The position numbers were made by a program, and so were the translations under genes. From Microbacterium sp. EST19A (lineage in GTDB: Bacteria; Actinomycetota; Actinomycetes; Actinomycetales; Microbacteriaceae), in the NCBI RefSeq assembly GCF_019969685.1, contig NZ_JAHXYZ010000001.1, positions 1,240,001 through 1,304,000 of the forward strand: 64,000 nucleotides of DNA. The letters are read 5' to 3'. Positions 7,871 through 15,457 of the stretch are shown in pieces; position 1 is the first letter of the stretch, and each line of letters opens with the position of its first letter. The notes beneath the pieces were generated by a model, which ran no database searches, was not told the origin of the DNA, and saw only the letters and a list, made by a program, of their open reading frames with translations.

Positions 7871-9015
7871 GCCACCCGCAGGGCCGCGACCCGTCGGACG
7901 TCGGCCTCGGCGCGCTCGGCATCCTTCTCCATGATCTCCACGGCGACATCGGACAGCAGCGCGGCGTACTCGTCGAAGTCGACGCGGCTGGCCTCGGCGA
8001 TCGTGTCGAAGATCTCGGTCGGGATGACCTCGCGCCCCCCGAGCCCTGCGGCGATGCTGCCCGCCATCGACGCGATCGAGTCGGAGTCGCGGCCGTAGTT
8101 GACGGCCCCGAGCACTGTCGGCAGGAACGCGCCGTCGTGTGCGACGAGGAAGCCCAGGGCGACCGGGAGCTCTTCGATGGACTTGGTGCGCGAGGGCACC
8201 CTGGCGTCCATGGCCGGCTCGCGGTACGCGTCGCCGACGGTGTCGAACGGACGAATCGCGTCGCGCAGCGCGAGGCCGATCGCGTCGTCGTCGGCATCCG
8301 CAGGAAGGGCGCGTGCCGCGTCGACGACGGCGCGGATCGCCGCGGCGGTGCCGTCGCGGGCCACACGCAGCACCGCATCGATCACCGAGTCGACGGTGGC
8401 ATCGAGGGCGACGGATGCCGCGACCCCGGCCGCGAACACCCCCGCGGCCTCGCGTCCATAGCTGGACTGGTGGGCTCCGGCGACGTCGATCGCCTCGGCG
8501 TACGCCGCCTCCGGGTTGCCGGCGTTCACGATGCCGACCGGCGCCATGTACATCGCGGCGCCGCAGTTGACGACGTTGCCGACGCCCGCCTCACGCGGAT
8601 CCGCGTGGCCGTACTGCAGGCGGGCGACCAGCCACTTCTCGGCGAGGAAGATGCGCTGCAGCAGGATCGACTCGCGCTCCAGCTCCGGGATCCAGCGGAT
8701 CTCGGTCTGCAGCAGCGGCACGAGCAGCTCGGCGACCGTGAAGGCGTCGATGTGGTCGCGCCGCTCGGCGTACACCCGGATCAGGGCCTGCGTCATCAGG
8801 GTGTCGTCCGTGATGTGCCCGTCGCCCTTGTGGTACGGGCTGACCGGCCGCGCGGTCTGCCAGTCCAGGTGATAGGGCGGCACGATCCCGGTGATGGGAC
8901 CCCCGTACCGCTCCTTGATCTTCTCCGGACTGAACCCCTCGGCCGCCCCGCCCAGGGCGTCGCCGATGGCCGACCCTGCGAGCACGGCCGCCGTGCGTTC
9001 CCGAATCCAGCTCAT
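7867..9015 (-). CDS. ADP-ribosylglycohydrolase-family protein (paralogue A)
   Basis: 382 residues. Intact motifs: LAGSAIGDALGGAAEGF (GDALG at 18-22), GDGHITDDTLMTQALI (DDT at 70-72) and AVNYGRDSDSIASMAG (RDSD at 310-313), the di-metal ligands of DraG/ARH hydrolases. An insert between the first two motifs (PPYHLDWQTARPVSPYH) is longer than in paralogue C. First of four consecutive paralogues, separated from the binding-protein gene by a strong intercistronic hairpin. GAGAGGA precedes the ATG as ribosome site. Substrate unknown; the importer context suggests a small glycoside. Confidence 0.88.
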   Translation of the reverse strand: MSWIRERTAAVLAGSAIGDALGGAAEGFSPEKIKERYGGPITGIVPPYHLDWQTARPVSPYHKGDGHITDDTLMTQALIRVYAERRDHIDAFTVAELLVPLLQTEIRWIPELERESILLQRIFLAEKWLVARLQYGHADPREAGVGNVVNCGAAMYMAPVGIVNAGNPEAAYAEAIDVAGAHQSSYGREAAGVFAAGVAASVALDATVDSVIDAVLRVARDGTAAAIRAVVDAARALPADADDDAIGLALRDAIRPFDTVGDAYREPAMDARVPSRTKSIEELPVALGFLVAHDGAFLPTVLGAVNYGRDSDSIASMAGSIAAGLGGREVIPTEIFDTIAEASRVDFDEYAALLSDVAVEIMEKDAERAEADVRRVAALRVA

Positions 9016-9032
9016 GCCATTCCTCTCCTAGA

Positions 9033-9063
9033 GGTGGGGCGGATGACCGGCATCCGCCCCACC
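9033..9063 (-). promoter_or_regulatory. Intercistronic stem-loop between binding protein and hydrolases
   Basis: GGTGGGGCGGATG and CATCCGCCCCACC form a perfect 13-bp stem with a 5-nt loop (ACCGG). It lies directly after the solute-binding-protein stop and before the ribosome site of paralogue A. No T-run follows. Likely roles are protecting the 3' end of the abundant binding-protein mRNA or partial termination. Confidence 0.6.
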
Positions 9064-9067
9064 GTCG

Positions 9068-10360
9068 TCAACCGTTGACCTGTGCCCAGCCGTCGTCGAG
9101 CTCGGAGGTCAGGCCCTTGTCGTCGATCTCGCCGCCCAGGAACTTCTGGAACGCCGGGGTCGCGACCGTGTCCTTCCAGCGGACGAATCCGTTCGCCTGC
9201 AGGAACACGGGGCCTTCGAGGCCCTCGGCCGACTTCACGATCTCGGGCCAGCCGTTCTGGTCGGCCGTCTCCTCGGCGAGCGCCTCGCGGGCCGACACCG
9301 TCGTCGGGATGAGTCCGTCGGCGATGTTCATCTTCACGAGGTTGTCGGTCTGCATGAAGTAGTCGAGGAACTTGCCGGCCTGCTCCGTGTAGGCCGAGTC
9401 GACGTTGATCGACAGCGTCTGCGGGTTGGCGGCCTGGACCGCTCCCTCGGAGCCGGCGAGCGGCGGCAGCACGATCCAGTCCATGTCGGCCGGAGCGTCG
9501 GTGGCGATGTTGGCCACCTGGTACGAGCCCTGCACGGTCATGGCGGCCTTGCCGGCGTAGAACGTGGCGAGCACGTCGGCACCCGACTGCGTGACGCCGA
9601 TCGGATCGACCGAGCCCTCTTCGATCATGTCGCGCACGCGGTTCGGCACCTCGAGGTCGGCATCCTTGACGTCGACCTTCATGTCGTCGCCCTTGCCGGT
9701 GAAGTACTCCGAGCCGAAGCCCATCCCGAGGCTCATGAACGCGGCGGTCGGGCTCTTCAGGCCCCAGGTGATGCCGTGCACGTCGCCGGATGTCGTCGCC
9801 TTCGCGATGTCGGCGAGCTCGTCCCACGTCATCGAGTCGCCGGTCGGGATCTCGACCCCTGCCGACTCGAGCAGCGTTTTGTTCGCGAACACGACGTAGG
9901 TCTGGAGCTCGGTGGGAGCGCCGATGATCTGGTCGTCGACGGTGACCGACTCGAGCACACCGGGGTCGATGTCGTCGATCGTCTCTTTGCTCAGCAGATC
10001 GCTCAGGTCGGCCAGGTAGCCGTCACGGGCGAAGGGCACGATGCCGAGCACCTCGTAGTGGATGATGTCGGGCGCGACCTCGCCGGCGAACTGCGTCGTC
10101 AGCTTGTCGTCGAGGCTGTCGGTCGGCGCCTGCACGATCTCGACCTGGATGTCGGGGTTGTCGTCGTTCCAGGCGTCGACGATCTCCTTCGTGGCCTGGA
10201 TCGCCGCCGGCTGGTCGGAGAACGACTGGAAGGTGATCGATACGGGTTCGCCGTCGCCGGTGTCCTCGGGGGTGTCGCCGCCCGAGGAGCACGATGCGAG
10301 GGTCAGCGCCGTCACCGCCGCTGCGGCGAGCGCGATGGACGCGCGATGAAGCTTCTTCAC
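9068..10360 (-). CDS. Sugar ABC transporter solute-binding lipoprotein
   Basis: 430 residues. The lipoprotein signal has basic VKKLHR, a hydrophobic stretch and the lipobox LTLASC with Cys at residue 24, then an SSGGDTPEDTGDGE linker. The rest fits family 1 extracellular binding proteins of carbohydrate importers (ITFQSFSDQPAAIQATKEIV, FYAGKAAMTVQGSYQ, VFANKTLLESAGVEIPTG). GTG at 10360 is preferred: AAAGAGG lies just upstream, and the nearby ATG, which is out of frame, meets a stop after two codons. It follows the two permeases and precedes four ADP-ribosylglycohydrolase paralogues. No ATPase gene is in the operon, so a shared MsiK-type ATPase is likely. Confidence 0.92.
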   Translation of the reverse strand: MKKLHRASIALAAAAVTALTLASCSSGGDTPEDTGDGEPVSITFQSFSDQPAAIQATKEIVDAWNDDNPDIQVEIVQAPTDSLDDKLTTQFAGEVAPDIIHYEVLGIVPFARDGYLADLSDLLSKETIDDIDPGVLESVTVDDQIIGAPTELQTYVVFANKTLLESAGVEIPTGDSMTWDELADIAKATTSGDVHGITWGLKSPTAAFMSLGMGFGSEYFTGKGDDMKVDVKDADLEVPNRVRDMIEEGSVDPIGVTQSGADVLATFYAGKAAMTVQGSYQVANIATDAPADMDWIVLPPLAGSEGAVQAANPQTLSINVDSAYTEQAGKFLDYFMQTDNLVKMNIADGLIPTTVSAREALAEETADQNGWPEIVKSAEGLEGPVFLQANGFVRWKDTVATPAFQKFLGGEIDDKGLTSELDDGWAQVNG

Positions 10361-10407
10361 TTCATACCTCTTTCTCTTAGTGGTGGGGGATTGCGGGATC
10401 TGTGGGC

Positions 10408-11313
10408 TCAGCCCTTCACCGCGCCCGAGAGCAGGCCGGTGGCCAGCCGCTTCTGCAGGAGGGTGAAGAACACGATGCTCGGGATGCTGGAGAGCAGGGC
10501 GCCGGCGGCGAGCGGGCCGACCGCGACCTTGCCCTCGCCGCCGACGAACGTGCTGAGGGCGATCGGGAGGGTGTAGTTCTCGGGCGACTGCAGCAGCACC
10601 AGGGCGAAGAAGAACTCGTTGTAGGCCGACACGAAGCTGAACATCGCCGTCGCGACGAGTCCGGGCATCAGCAGCGGGAACACGACGCGCTGCAGCGTTC
10701 GTGCCTTGTTCGCGCCGTCGATCGACGCGGCCTCCTCGATGTCGAAGGGGATCGCGGCGACGTAGCCCTGCAGCATCCACAGCGAGAAAGGCAGCGTGTA
10801 GACCGAGTACACCGCGATGAGCCCGAGCAGCGAGTCGACGAGGCCGGCGGACCGCAGGATGAAGAACAGCGGGATGACGACGAGGATGACCGGGAAGATC
10901 TGGCTGACCAGGATGTAGCCGACGCCGATGGAGCGGAGCTTGCCCTGGTAGCGCGCCATCACGTACGCGCCGGGGATCGACAGCAGGGTGACGATGATCG
11001 TGGTCGCGACGGCGACGATGAGGCTGTTGCCGGCCGCGCGGATGAGTCCCTGGCGCTCGATGGCGGCCACGAAGTTGTCGATCGTGGGCTGCAGCGGGAT
11101 CAGGTTGACGGCGAGCGAGTTGATCTCGGCGGACGACTTGAACGCGGTGGAGATGAGCCATAGCAGCGGGAAGCCGAGGAAGACGAGGAACCCCGCGAGC
11201 GCCAGGTACTGCAGTGTGCGCACCAGCGGCGTGGTGCGCACGCCGCTCCGTGCGCGCTGCTTCTTCTTCGTGCCCTGCGTGACCATGGCCCGGGTCGCGG
11301 TGCTCTCGCTCAT
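10408..11313 (-). CDS. Carbohydrate ABC transporter permease (MalG type)
   Basis: 301 residues with about six membrane helices, the first at YLALAGFLVFLGFPLLWLIS. The cytoplasmic EAA loop that docks the ATPase is clear (EEAASIDGANKARTLQRVVF, then PLLMPGL). The family works as the second half of a MalFG-like heterodimer for mono- or oligosaccharide uptake. The start ATG at 11313 overlaps the stop of the MalF-type gene (ATGA). It lies 47 bp before the binding-protein gene. Confidence 0.93.
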   Translation of the reverse strand: MSESTATRAMVTQGTKKKQRARSGVRTTPLVRTLQYLALAGFLVFLGFPLLWLISTAFKSSAEINSLAVNLIPLQPTIDNFVAAIERQGLIRAAGNSLIVAVATTIIVTLLSIPGAYVMARYQGKLRSIGVGYILVSQIFPVILVVIPLFFILRSAGLVDSLLGLIAVYSVYTLPFSLWMLQGYVAAIPFDIEEAASIDGANKARTLQRVVFPLLMPGLVATAMFSFVSAYNEFFFALVLLQSPENYTLPIALSTFVGGEGKVAVGPLAAGALLSSIPSIVFFTLLQKRLATGLLSGAVKG

Positions 11314-12260
11314 CGTGCGGTCCTCTCCGGTCGCAGCTGACGCCACAGGGCGATCACCAGGATCACGACGAGGAAGATGACGATCACGTCGCCCATCGCC
11401 GCGGCGCCTCCGGTGTTGCGGGTCTTGAAGGCCTCGATGTAGGTGAAGAGCATCGGCAGCATCGTGCGTCCGCCCGGGCCGCCCTCGGTCATGACGTAGA
11501 CGATGCCGAAGGAGTTGAAGTTCCAGATGAAGCTCAGGCTCGCGATCGAGAAGATCACCGGTCGCAGCGCCGGCAGGGTGACGCTGATGAATCGGCGCCA
11601 GGTGCTCGCCCCGTCGACGGCCGCCGCTTCGAGCAGCTCGCCCGGCACCTGCTGCAGCCCGGCCAGCAGCACGACCGTGTTCTGCGGCATGCCGACCCAG
11701 ACCCCCACGAGGATGACCGCGGGGAGGGCGAGACCGAAGTCGCCGAGCCAGTTGATGTTCTGGGGTCCGCCGAGCGATTCGATCAGCCAGTTCAGCGGAC
11801 CGTTGGTCGGCGAGTAGATCATCTGCCACATGACGGCGACGACCACCGGCGGCATGGCCCACGGGATGAGCGCGAGCACGCGGGTGATGCCGCGGAAGCG
11901 CAGGTCGGTGTTCAGCAGCAGGGCGAGGCAGAGTCCGCCGATCAGCTGCAGAGCCGTCACGACGACGGCCCAGATCATGCCGATGCCGAACGACTGCCAG
12001 AACTGCGTGTCGGAGCCCAGCTTGATGAAGTTCTCGAAGCCGATGAACTGCGTCTCGTGGTGACGGGCGAGGCGGGAGTCGGTGAAGGCGGTCGCCACGC
12101 CGATGAAGAGCGGCACGACGCTGAGCACGAGGATCGGGATCAGCGTCGGGACGACGAGGCCGATCGCCTCGTTGCGCCGGGAGCGGGCGAGGCCGCCCTT
12201 CCGTGGTGCGCTCTTCGCGGCGGTCTTCGGGGTCGTGTTCTTCGACGCGGTGATGCTCAT
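11310..12260 (-). CDS. Carbohydrate ABC transporter permease (MalF type)
   Basis: 316 residues. A basic, Lys/Ala-rich cytoplasmic N-terminus (TASKNTTPKTAAKSAPRKGG) is followed by six predicted helices (LVVPTLIPILVLSVVPLFIG first) and the EAA loop (LLEAAAVDGASTWRRFISVT, then LPALRP). It forms the permease with the MalG-type partner. The start at 12260 overlaps the end of the LacI-type gene by 4 nt, so regulator and transporter are translationally coupled. Confidence 0.93.
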   Translation of the reverse strand: MSITASKNTTPKTAAKSAPRKGGLARSRRNEAIGLVVPTLIPILVLSVVPLFIGVATAFTDSRLARHHETQFIGFENFIKLGSDTQFWQSFGIGMIWAVVVTALQLIGGLCLALLLNTDLRFRGITRVLALIPWAMPPVVVAVMWQMIYSPTNGPLNWLIESLGGPQNINWLGDFGLALPAVILVGVWVGMPQNTVVLLAGLQQVPGELLEAAAVDGASTWRRFISVTLPALRPVIFSIASLSFIWNFNSFGIVYVMTEGGPGGRTMLPMLFTYIEAFKTRNTGGAAAMGDVIVIFLVVILVIALWRQLRPERTAR

Positions 12261-13279
12261 GCGGACTCTCCGATCGTCGAGGCGCGCACCACGAGGGTGG
12301 CCTCCACCGTCTCGCGCCGGGTCGGCCGGGACGGATCGGCGAAGCGCTCGCTCAGCATGCGGGCGGCGATTCGGCCGCGGCGCTCGGACTGGAGGGAGAC
12401 CGAGGTCAGCGGCGGGCTGTACAGCGCCGCGAGGTCGGTGTCGTCGATGCCGGTCACGGCGATGTCCTCCGGCACGCGCAGGCCCTGACGGCGCGCGGCG
12501 TTGATGGCGCCGATCGCGATGAGGTCGTTGGCGCACACGATCGCGTCGATCTGCACGCCGCTCTCGCGGGTCGCGGCGAGCAGGCGCTCGGCGGCTTCTA
12601 CTCCCGAGCCGACGGTGAAGTCCGCGGCGGTGACCTGGAGGGCCTCGCTGCGCGCGAGTCCGTGGCGCTCGACCGCGGCCGTGAACCCGGCGCGTCGGGC
12701 GGCACCGGGGTTCGTGTTCCCGGGTCCGTTGATCACGCCGATGTGGGTGCGGCCGATGTCGACGAGGTGATCCACGACCATCCCGACGGCGACGGCCGAG
12801 TCGACGAAGACGCTGTCGATGCTGAGCTCGGAGTGCAGGGTGCCGATGACGACCACCGGCACGACGGTGTCGGCGAGAGCCTGACGCAGCGCGGGGGTGA
12901 CGCGCAGCGGCGAGATGATCAGCCCGTCGCCGGCGCCCATGCTGAGCATGCGGACGAGTTCGACGGTCTGATCGGGACGCCGTCCGGTCGCCGAGACGCT
13001 GATGCGGGTCGTCTCGCCCAGCTCCTCCTCGATCGCGCGCAGCATCTGCACGTAGTTCGGGTTGCCGATGTCATCGACGGCGAAGACCACCTGCGGGTGT
13101 CCACCGAGGCGCAGCGACCGCGCGGTCGCGTCGGGGAGGTAGCCGATGCGCTTGGCGGCCGTGCGGACCTTGCGCACCATCTCCGGGCTCGCGGAACGAC
13201 CGGTGAGAGCACGCGATGCGGAGGCCAGCGAGACGCCGGCGGCAGCCGCGACCTGGTGAAGTGTCGGCTTCGTCCCCAT
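12257..13279 (-). CDS. LacI family transcriptional regulator
   Basis: 340 residues. An N-terminal LacI helix-turn-helix with hinge (TLHQVAAAAGVSLASASRAL, KRIGYLPDATARSLR) is followed by a periplasmic-binding-like sugar domain (VVFAVDDIGNPNYVQMLRAI, AIVCANDLIAIGAINAARRQ, VTGIDDTDLAALYSPPLTSV). First gene of the importer/hydrolase operon, followed by MalF with a 4-nt overlap. Two identical TGGAAACGTTTCCA palindromes sit 17-55 bp upstream of its start, so it probably represses its own operon until the transported glycoside or a product binds. Confidence 0.95.
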   Translation of the reverse strand: MGTKPTLHQVAAAAGVSLASASRALTGRSASPEMVRKVRTAAKRIGYLPDATARSLRLGGHPQVVFAVDDIGNPNYVQMLRAIEEELGETTRISVSATGRRPDQTVELVRMLSMGAGDGLIISPLRVTPALRQALADTVVPVVVIGTLHSELSIDSVFVDSAVAVGMVVDHLVDIGRTHIGVINGPGNTNPGAARRAGFTAAVERHGLARSEALQVTAADFTVGSGVEAAERLLAATRESGVQIDAIVCANDLIAIGAINAARRQGLRVPEDIAVTGIDDTDLAALYSPPLTSVSLQSERRGRIAARMLSERFADPSRPTRRETVEATLVVRASTIGESA

Positions 13280-13295
13280 GGTTCTCCTCGTCGAG

Positions 13296-13309
13296 TGGAA
13301 ACGTTTCCA
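13296..13309. promoter_or_regulatory. LacI-type operator, proximal copy
   Basis: TGGAAACGTTTCCA, a perfect 14-bp palindrome with the central CG typical of LacI-family operators. It lies 17 bp upstream of the lacI-type start. Confidence 0.85.
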
Positions 13310-13320
13310 GCATCCGGATG

Positions 13321-13334
13321 TGGAAACGTTTCCA
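13321..13334. promoter_or_regulatory. LacI-type operator, distal copy
   Basis: An identical 14-bp palindrome, TGGAAACGTTTCCA, centred 25 bp from the proximal copy. Both copies also share a preceding G. The pair probably holds two repressor dimers over the operon promoter. Confidence 0.85.
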
Positions 13335-13385
13335 AATCGGCGCTGGTCGGGCTCCAGGGAATCTAGGCGGACTCCCCCGCGGGTG

Positions 13386-14186
13386 TCAAGACCCTGCGTC
13401 GGCCGCGCGCAGGATCCTCACGGCGCGACCGCGCATCGCAGGATCGACCATCTCGCCCGAGGCCAGGGTCGACACACCACCTGCCTCGAGCGCCGCGAGC
13501 ACCTCCTCCGCCCACGCCCGCTCGGCGGCGGACGGGGCGAACACCGCGGCGATGATCGGAAGCTGCGCGGGGTGCACCGCCATCCGCCCGAACAGGCCGA
13601 GCTCGGCCATCCGGCGGGTGTCGGCGCGCAGACCCTCCTCATCGCGGATCGCGGGATACACCGACCCCATCGGCGCGGGAAGACCAGCGGCCCGCGCCGC
13701 GAACAGCACGGTGAGCCGGGCGTGGTCGAGCATCCGCTCTCCTCCCCCGATCTCGCTCCGTAGGTCGCTCTCGCCGAGCGCCAGCGCGGTGACGGCGGGA
13801 TGATCCGCGATCGGCAGGGCGTTCAGCACGCCGCGCGCCGACTCGAGCAGGGCGATCACGGGGCGTCCGGGCGCGAGTGCGGCGGCGTGGTCGACATCGG
13901 CCGCGGTCTCGACCTTCGGAAGACGGATGCCGACGTCGACGGGGAGACCGGCGACCGCACGCAGATCCTCGTCGTCGCCCGCGTTGACGCGCACCTGCGC
14001 GGCCGCGGTGCCTCGGCCCGGGCCGTTCAGCCACTCCACCACCGCGTCGCGCGCGGCCCGCTTGCGGTCGGGCGCGACGGCATCCTCGAGGTCGAAGACC
14101 ACCAGGTCGGCGCCGCTGCCCTCCGCCGAGACGAACCGATCGGCGCGGTCGCCGGGCACGTAGAGGCCGGTGCGGTGGCCCGACAT
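13386..14186 (-). CDS. HpcH/HpaI aldolase / citrate lyase beta-like protein
   Basis: 266 residues. CitE-like TIM barrel: RTGLYVPGDRADRF, LVVFDLEDAVAPDRK (the Asp/Glu metal pair), AQVRVNAGD, IRLPKVETAADVD and IALLESARGVLN with the Glu metal ligand, then AVHPAQLPII. These enzymes cleave (or form) malyl-, citramalyl- or related acyl-CoA esters. Its start overlaps the stop of the CoA-transferase gene by 1 nt (TGATG), so the two probably act in sequence: activation to a CoA thioester, then C-C cleavage. No hydratase gene lies beside them, so the acid substrate is unclear. Confidence 0.88.
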   Translation of the reverse strand: MSGHRTGLYVPGDRADRFVSAEGSGADLVVFDLEDAVAPDRKRAARDAVVEWLNGPGRGTAAAQVRVNAGDDEDLRAVAGLPVDVGIRLPKVETAADVDHAAALAPGRPVIALLESARGVLNALPIADHPAVTALALGESDLRSEIGGGERMLDHARLTVLFAARAAGLPAPMGSVYPAIRDEEGLRADTRRMAELGLFGRMAVHPAQLPIIAAVFAPSAAERAWAEEVLAALEAGGVSTLASGEMVDPAMRGRAVRILRAADAGS

Positions 14187-15403
14187 CAGACTGCTCCCGA
14201 TGCATGCAGCTCAGCGATCTCGGCATCCGTGAATCCGGCGTCGCGCAGCACGTCGTCGGTGTCGGCACCGTGCCGGCGTCCGGCCCAGCGGATCGATCCC
14301 GGCGTGCGCGACAGGCGGAACAGCACGTTCTGCATCGCCACGTCGCCGAGCTCGTCGTCTACGACGCGCACCACGGTGCCCAGCGCGCGGTACTGCGGAT
14401 CCTCGACCACGCCGCGCACGTCGTAGACGGGGGCGATCGCGGCCGACGCCGCCTCGAACGCGGCAACCACCTCGTCGGCGTCGTGGGCTCCGATCCACGA
14501 CTGCACCGCGTCATCGAGCTCGTCGGCGTGCAGCGCGCGCTCATGACCCGAGCGGAACCAGGGTTCGTCGATCAGCTCGGCACGACCGACCACCGCCATC
14601 ACGCGCTCGGCGATCGACTGCGAACTCGTCGAGACCGCCAGCCACACGTCGTCACGCGAGCGGTAGACGTTGCGCGGCGCGTTGTTGACCGAGCGGTTGC
14701 CGGTGCGCGGCTGCACGGTGCCGAGCTGATCCCAGGCCGTGATCTGCCCGCCGAGCAGCATGAGGATCGGCTCGATGATCGCCATGTCGACGACCTGCCC
14801 CCGGCCATCGCGCTCGGCACTGCGCAGCGCCGCCATCACGGCGTACGAGGTGGCGAGGGCGGCGATGCCGTCGGCCAGTCCGAACGGCGGGAGCGTGGGC
14901 GGACCGTCGGGGTCGCCGGTCAGCGCCGCGAATCCGCTCATCGCCTCGGCCAGGCTGCCGAAACCCGGGCGCGACGAATAGGGTCCGAACTGCCCGAAGG
15001 CCGTGACCCGGGCGAGCACGAGGCGCGGGTTCGCCTCGTGGAGGCGCTCCGGCGACAGACCCCAGCGCTCGAGGGTGCCGGGGCGGAAGTTCTCGATCAT
15101 GACGTCGGCATCCGCCACCAGCCGCAGCAGCACCTCGGCGCCGGCGGCGGAGCTCAGGTCGACGGTCGCCGTGCGCTTGTTGCGGCCGAGCGTCTTCCAC
15201 CACAGGTTGACGCCGTCCTTCTGCGGGCCGTGTCCGCGCGAGGCGTCCGGACGCGTCGGATGCTCGATCTTGATCACGTCGGCGCCGAAGTCGCCGAGGA
15301 ACGTCGCCGCGAGCGGCCCCGCGAACAGCGTGGACACGTCGAGCACCCGCACACCCTCGAGCGGAGGCGGTGGAACAGTTCTCAGATCATCCTGGTCCGA
15401 CAC
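14186..15403 (-). CDS. CaiB/BaiF family (family III) CoA-transferase
   Basis: 405 residues. Family III signature: LDVSTLFAGPLAATFLGDFG with ADVIKIEHP, DVMIENFRPGTLERWG, and GLADGIAALATSYAVMAALR with the likely catalytic Asp at 178. The family moves CoA between acids through an aspartyl-CoA thioester. The start is GTG at 15403; there is no ribosome site, but TATCAT lies 6 nt upstream, the leaderless pattern. It is coupled to the CitE-like lyase by a 1-nt overlap. It begins 54 bp downstream of the siderophore permease stop but probably has its own promoter. Confidence 0.92.
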   Translation of the reverse strand: MSDQDDLRTVPPPPLEGVRVLDVSTLFAGPLAATFLGDFGADVIKIEHPTRPDASRGHGPQKDGVNLWWKTLGRNKRTATVDLSSAAGAEVLLRLVADADVMIENFRPGTLERWGLSPERLHEANPRLVLARVTAFGQFGPYSSRPGFGSLAEAMSGFAALTGDPDGPPTLPPFGLADGIAALATSYAVMAALRSAERDGRGQVVDMAIIEPILMLLGGQITAWDQLGTVQPRTGNRSVNNAPRNVYRSRDDVWLAVSTSSQSIAERVMAVVGRAELIDEPWFRSGHERALHADELDDAVQSWIGAHDADEVVAAFEAASAAIAPVYDVRGVVEDPQYRALGTVVRVVDDELGDVAMQNVLFRLSRTPGSIRWAGRRHGADTDDVLRDAGFTDAEIAELHASGAV

Positions 15404-15409
15404 CGAGAC

Positions 15410-15415
15410 ATGATA
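15410..15415 (-). promoter_or_regulatory. -10 element of a leaderless promoter (CoA-transferase)
   Basis: TATCAT on the minus strand, 6 nt before the GTG at 15403, with no ribosome site in between. Confidence 0.5.
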
Positions 15416-15457
15416 GCCAGACGTCCGGTGCGGATCGACCCCGGTCCGCGCGACGCC

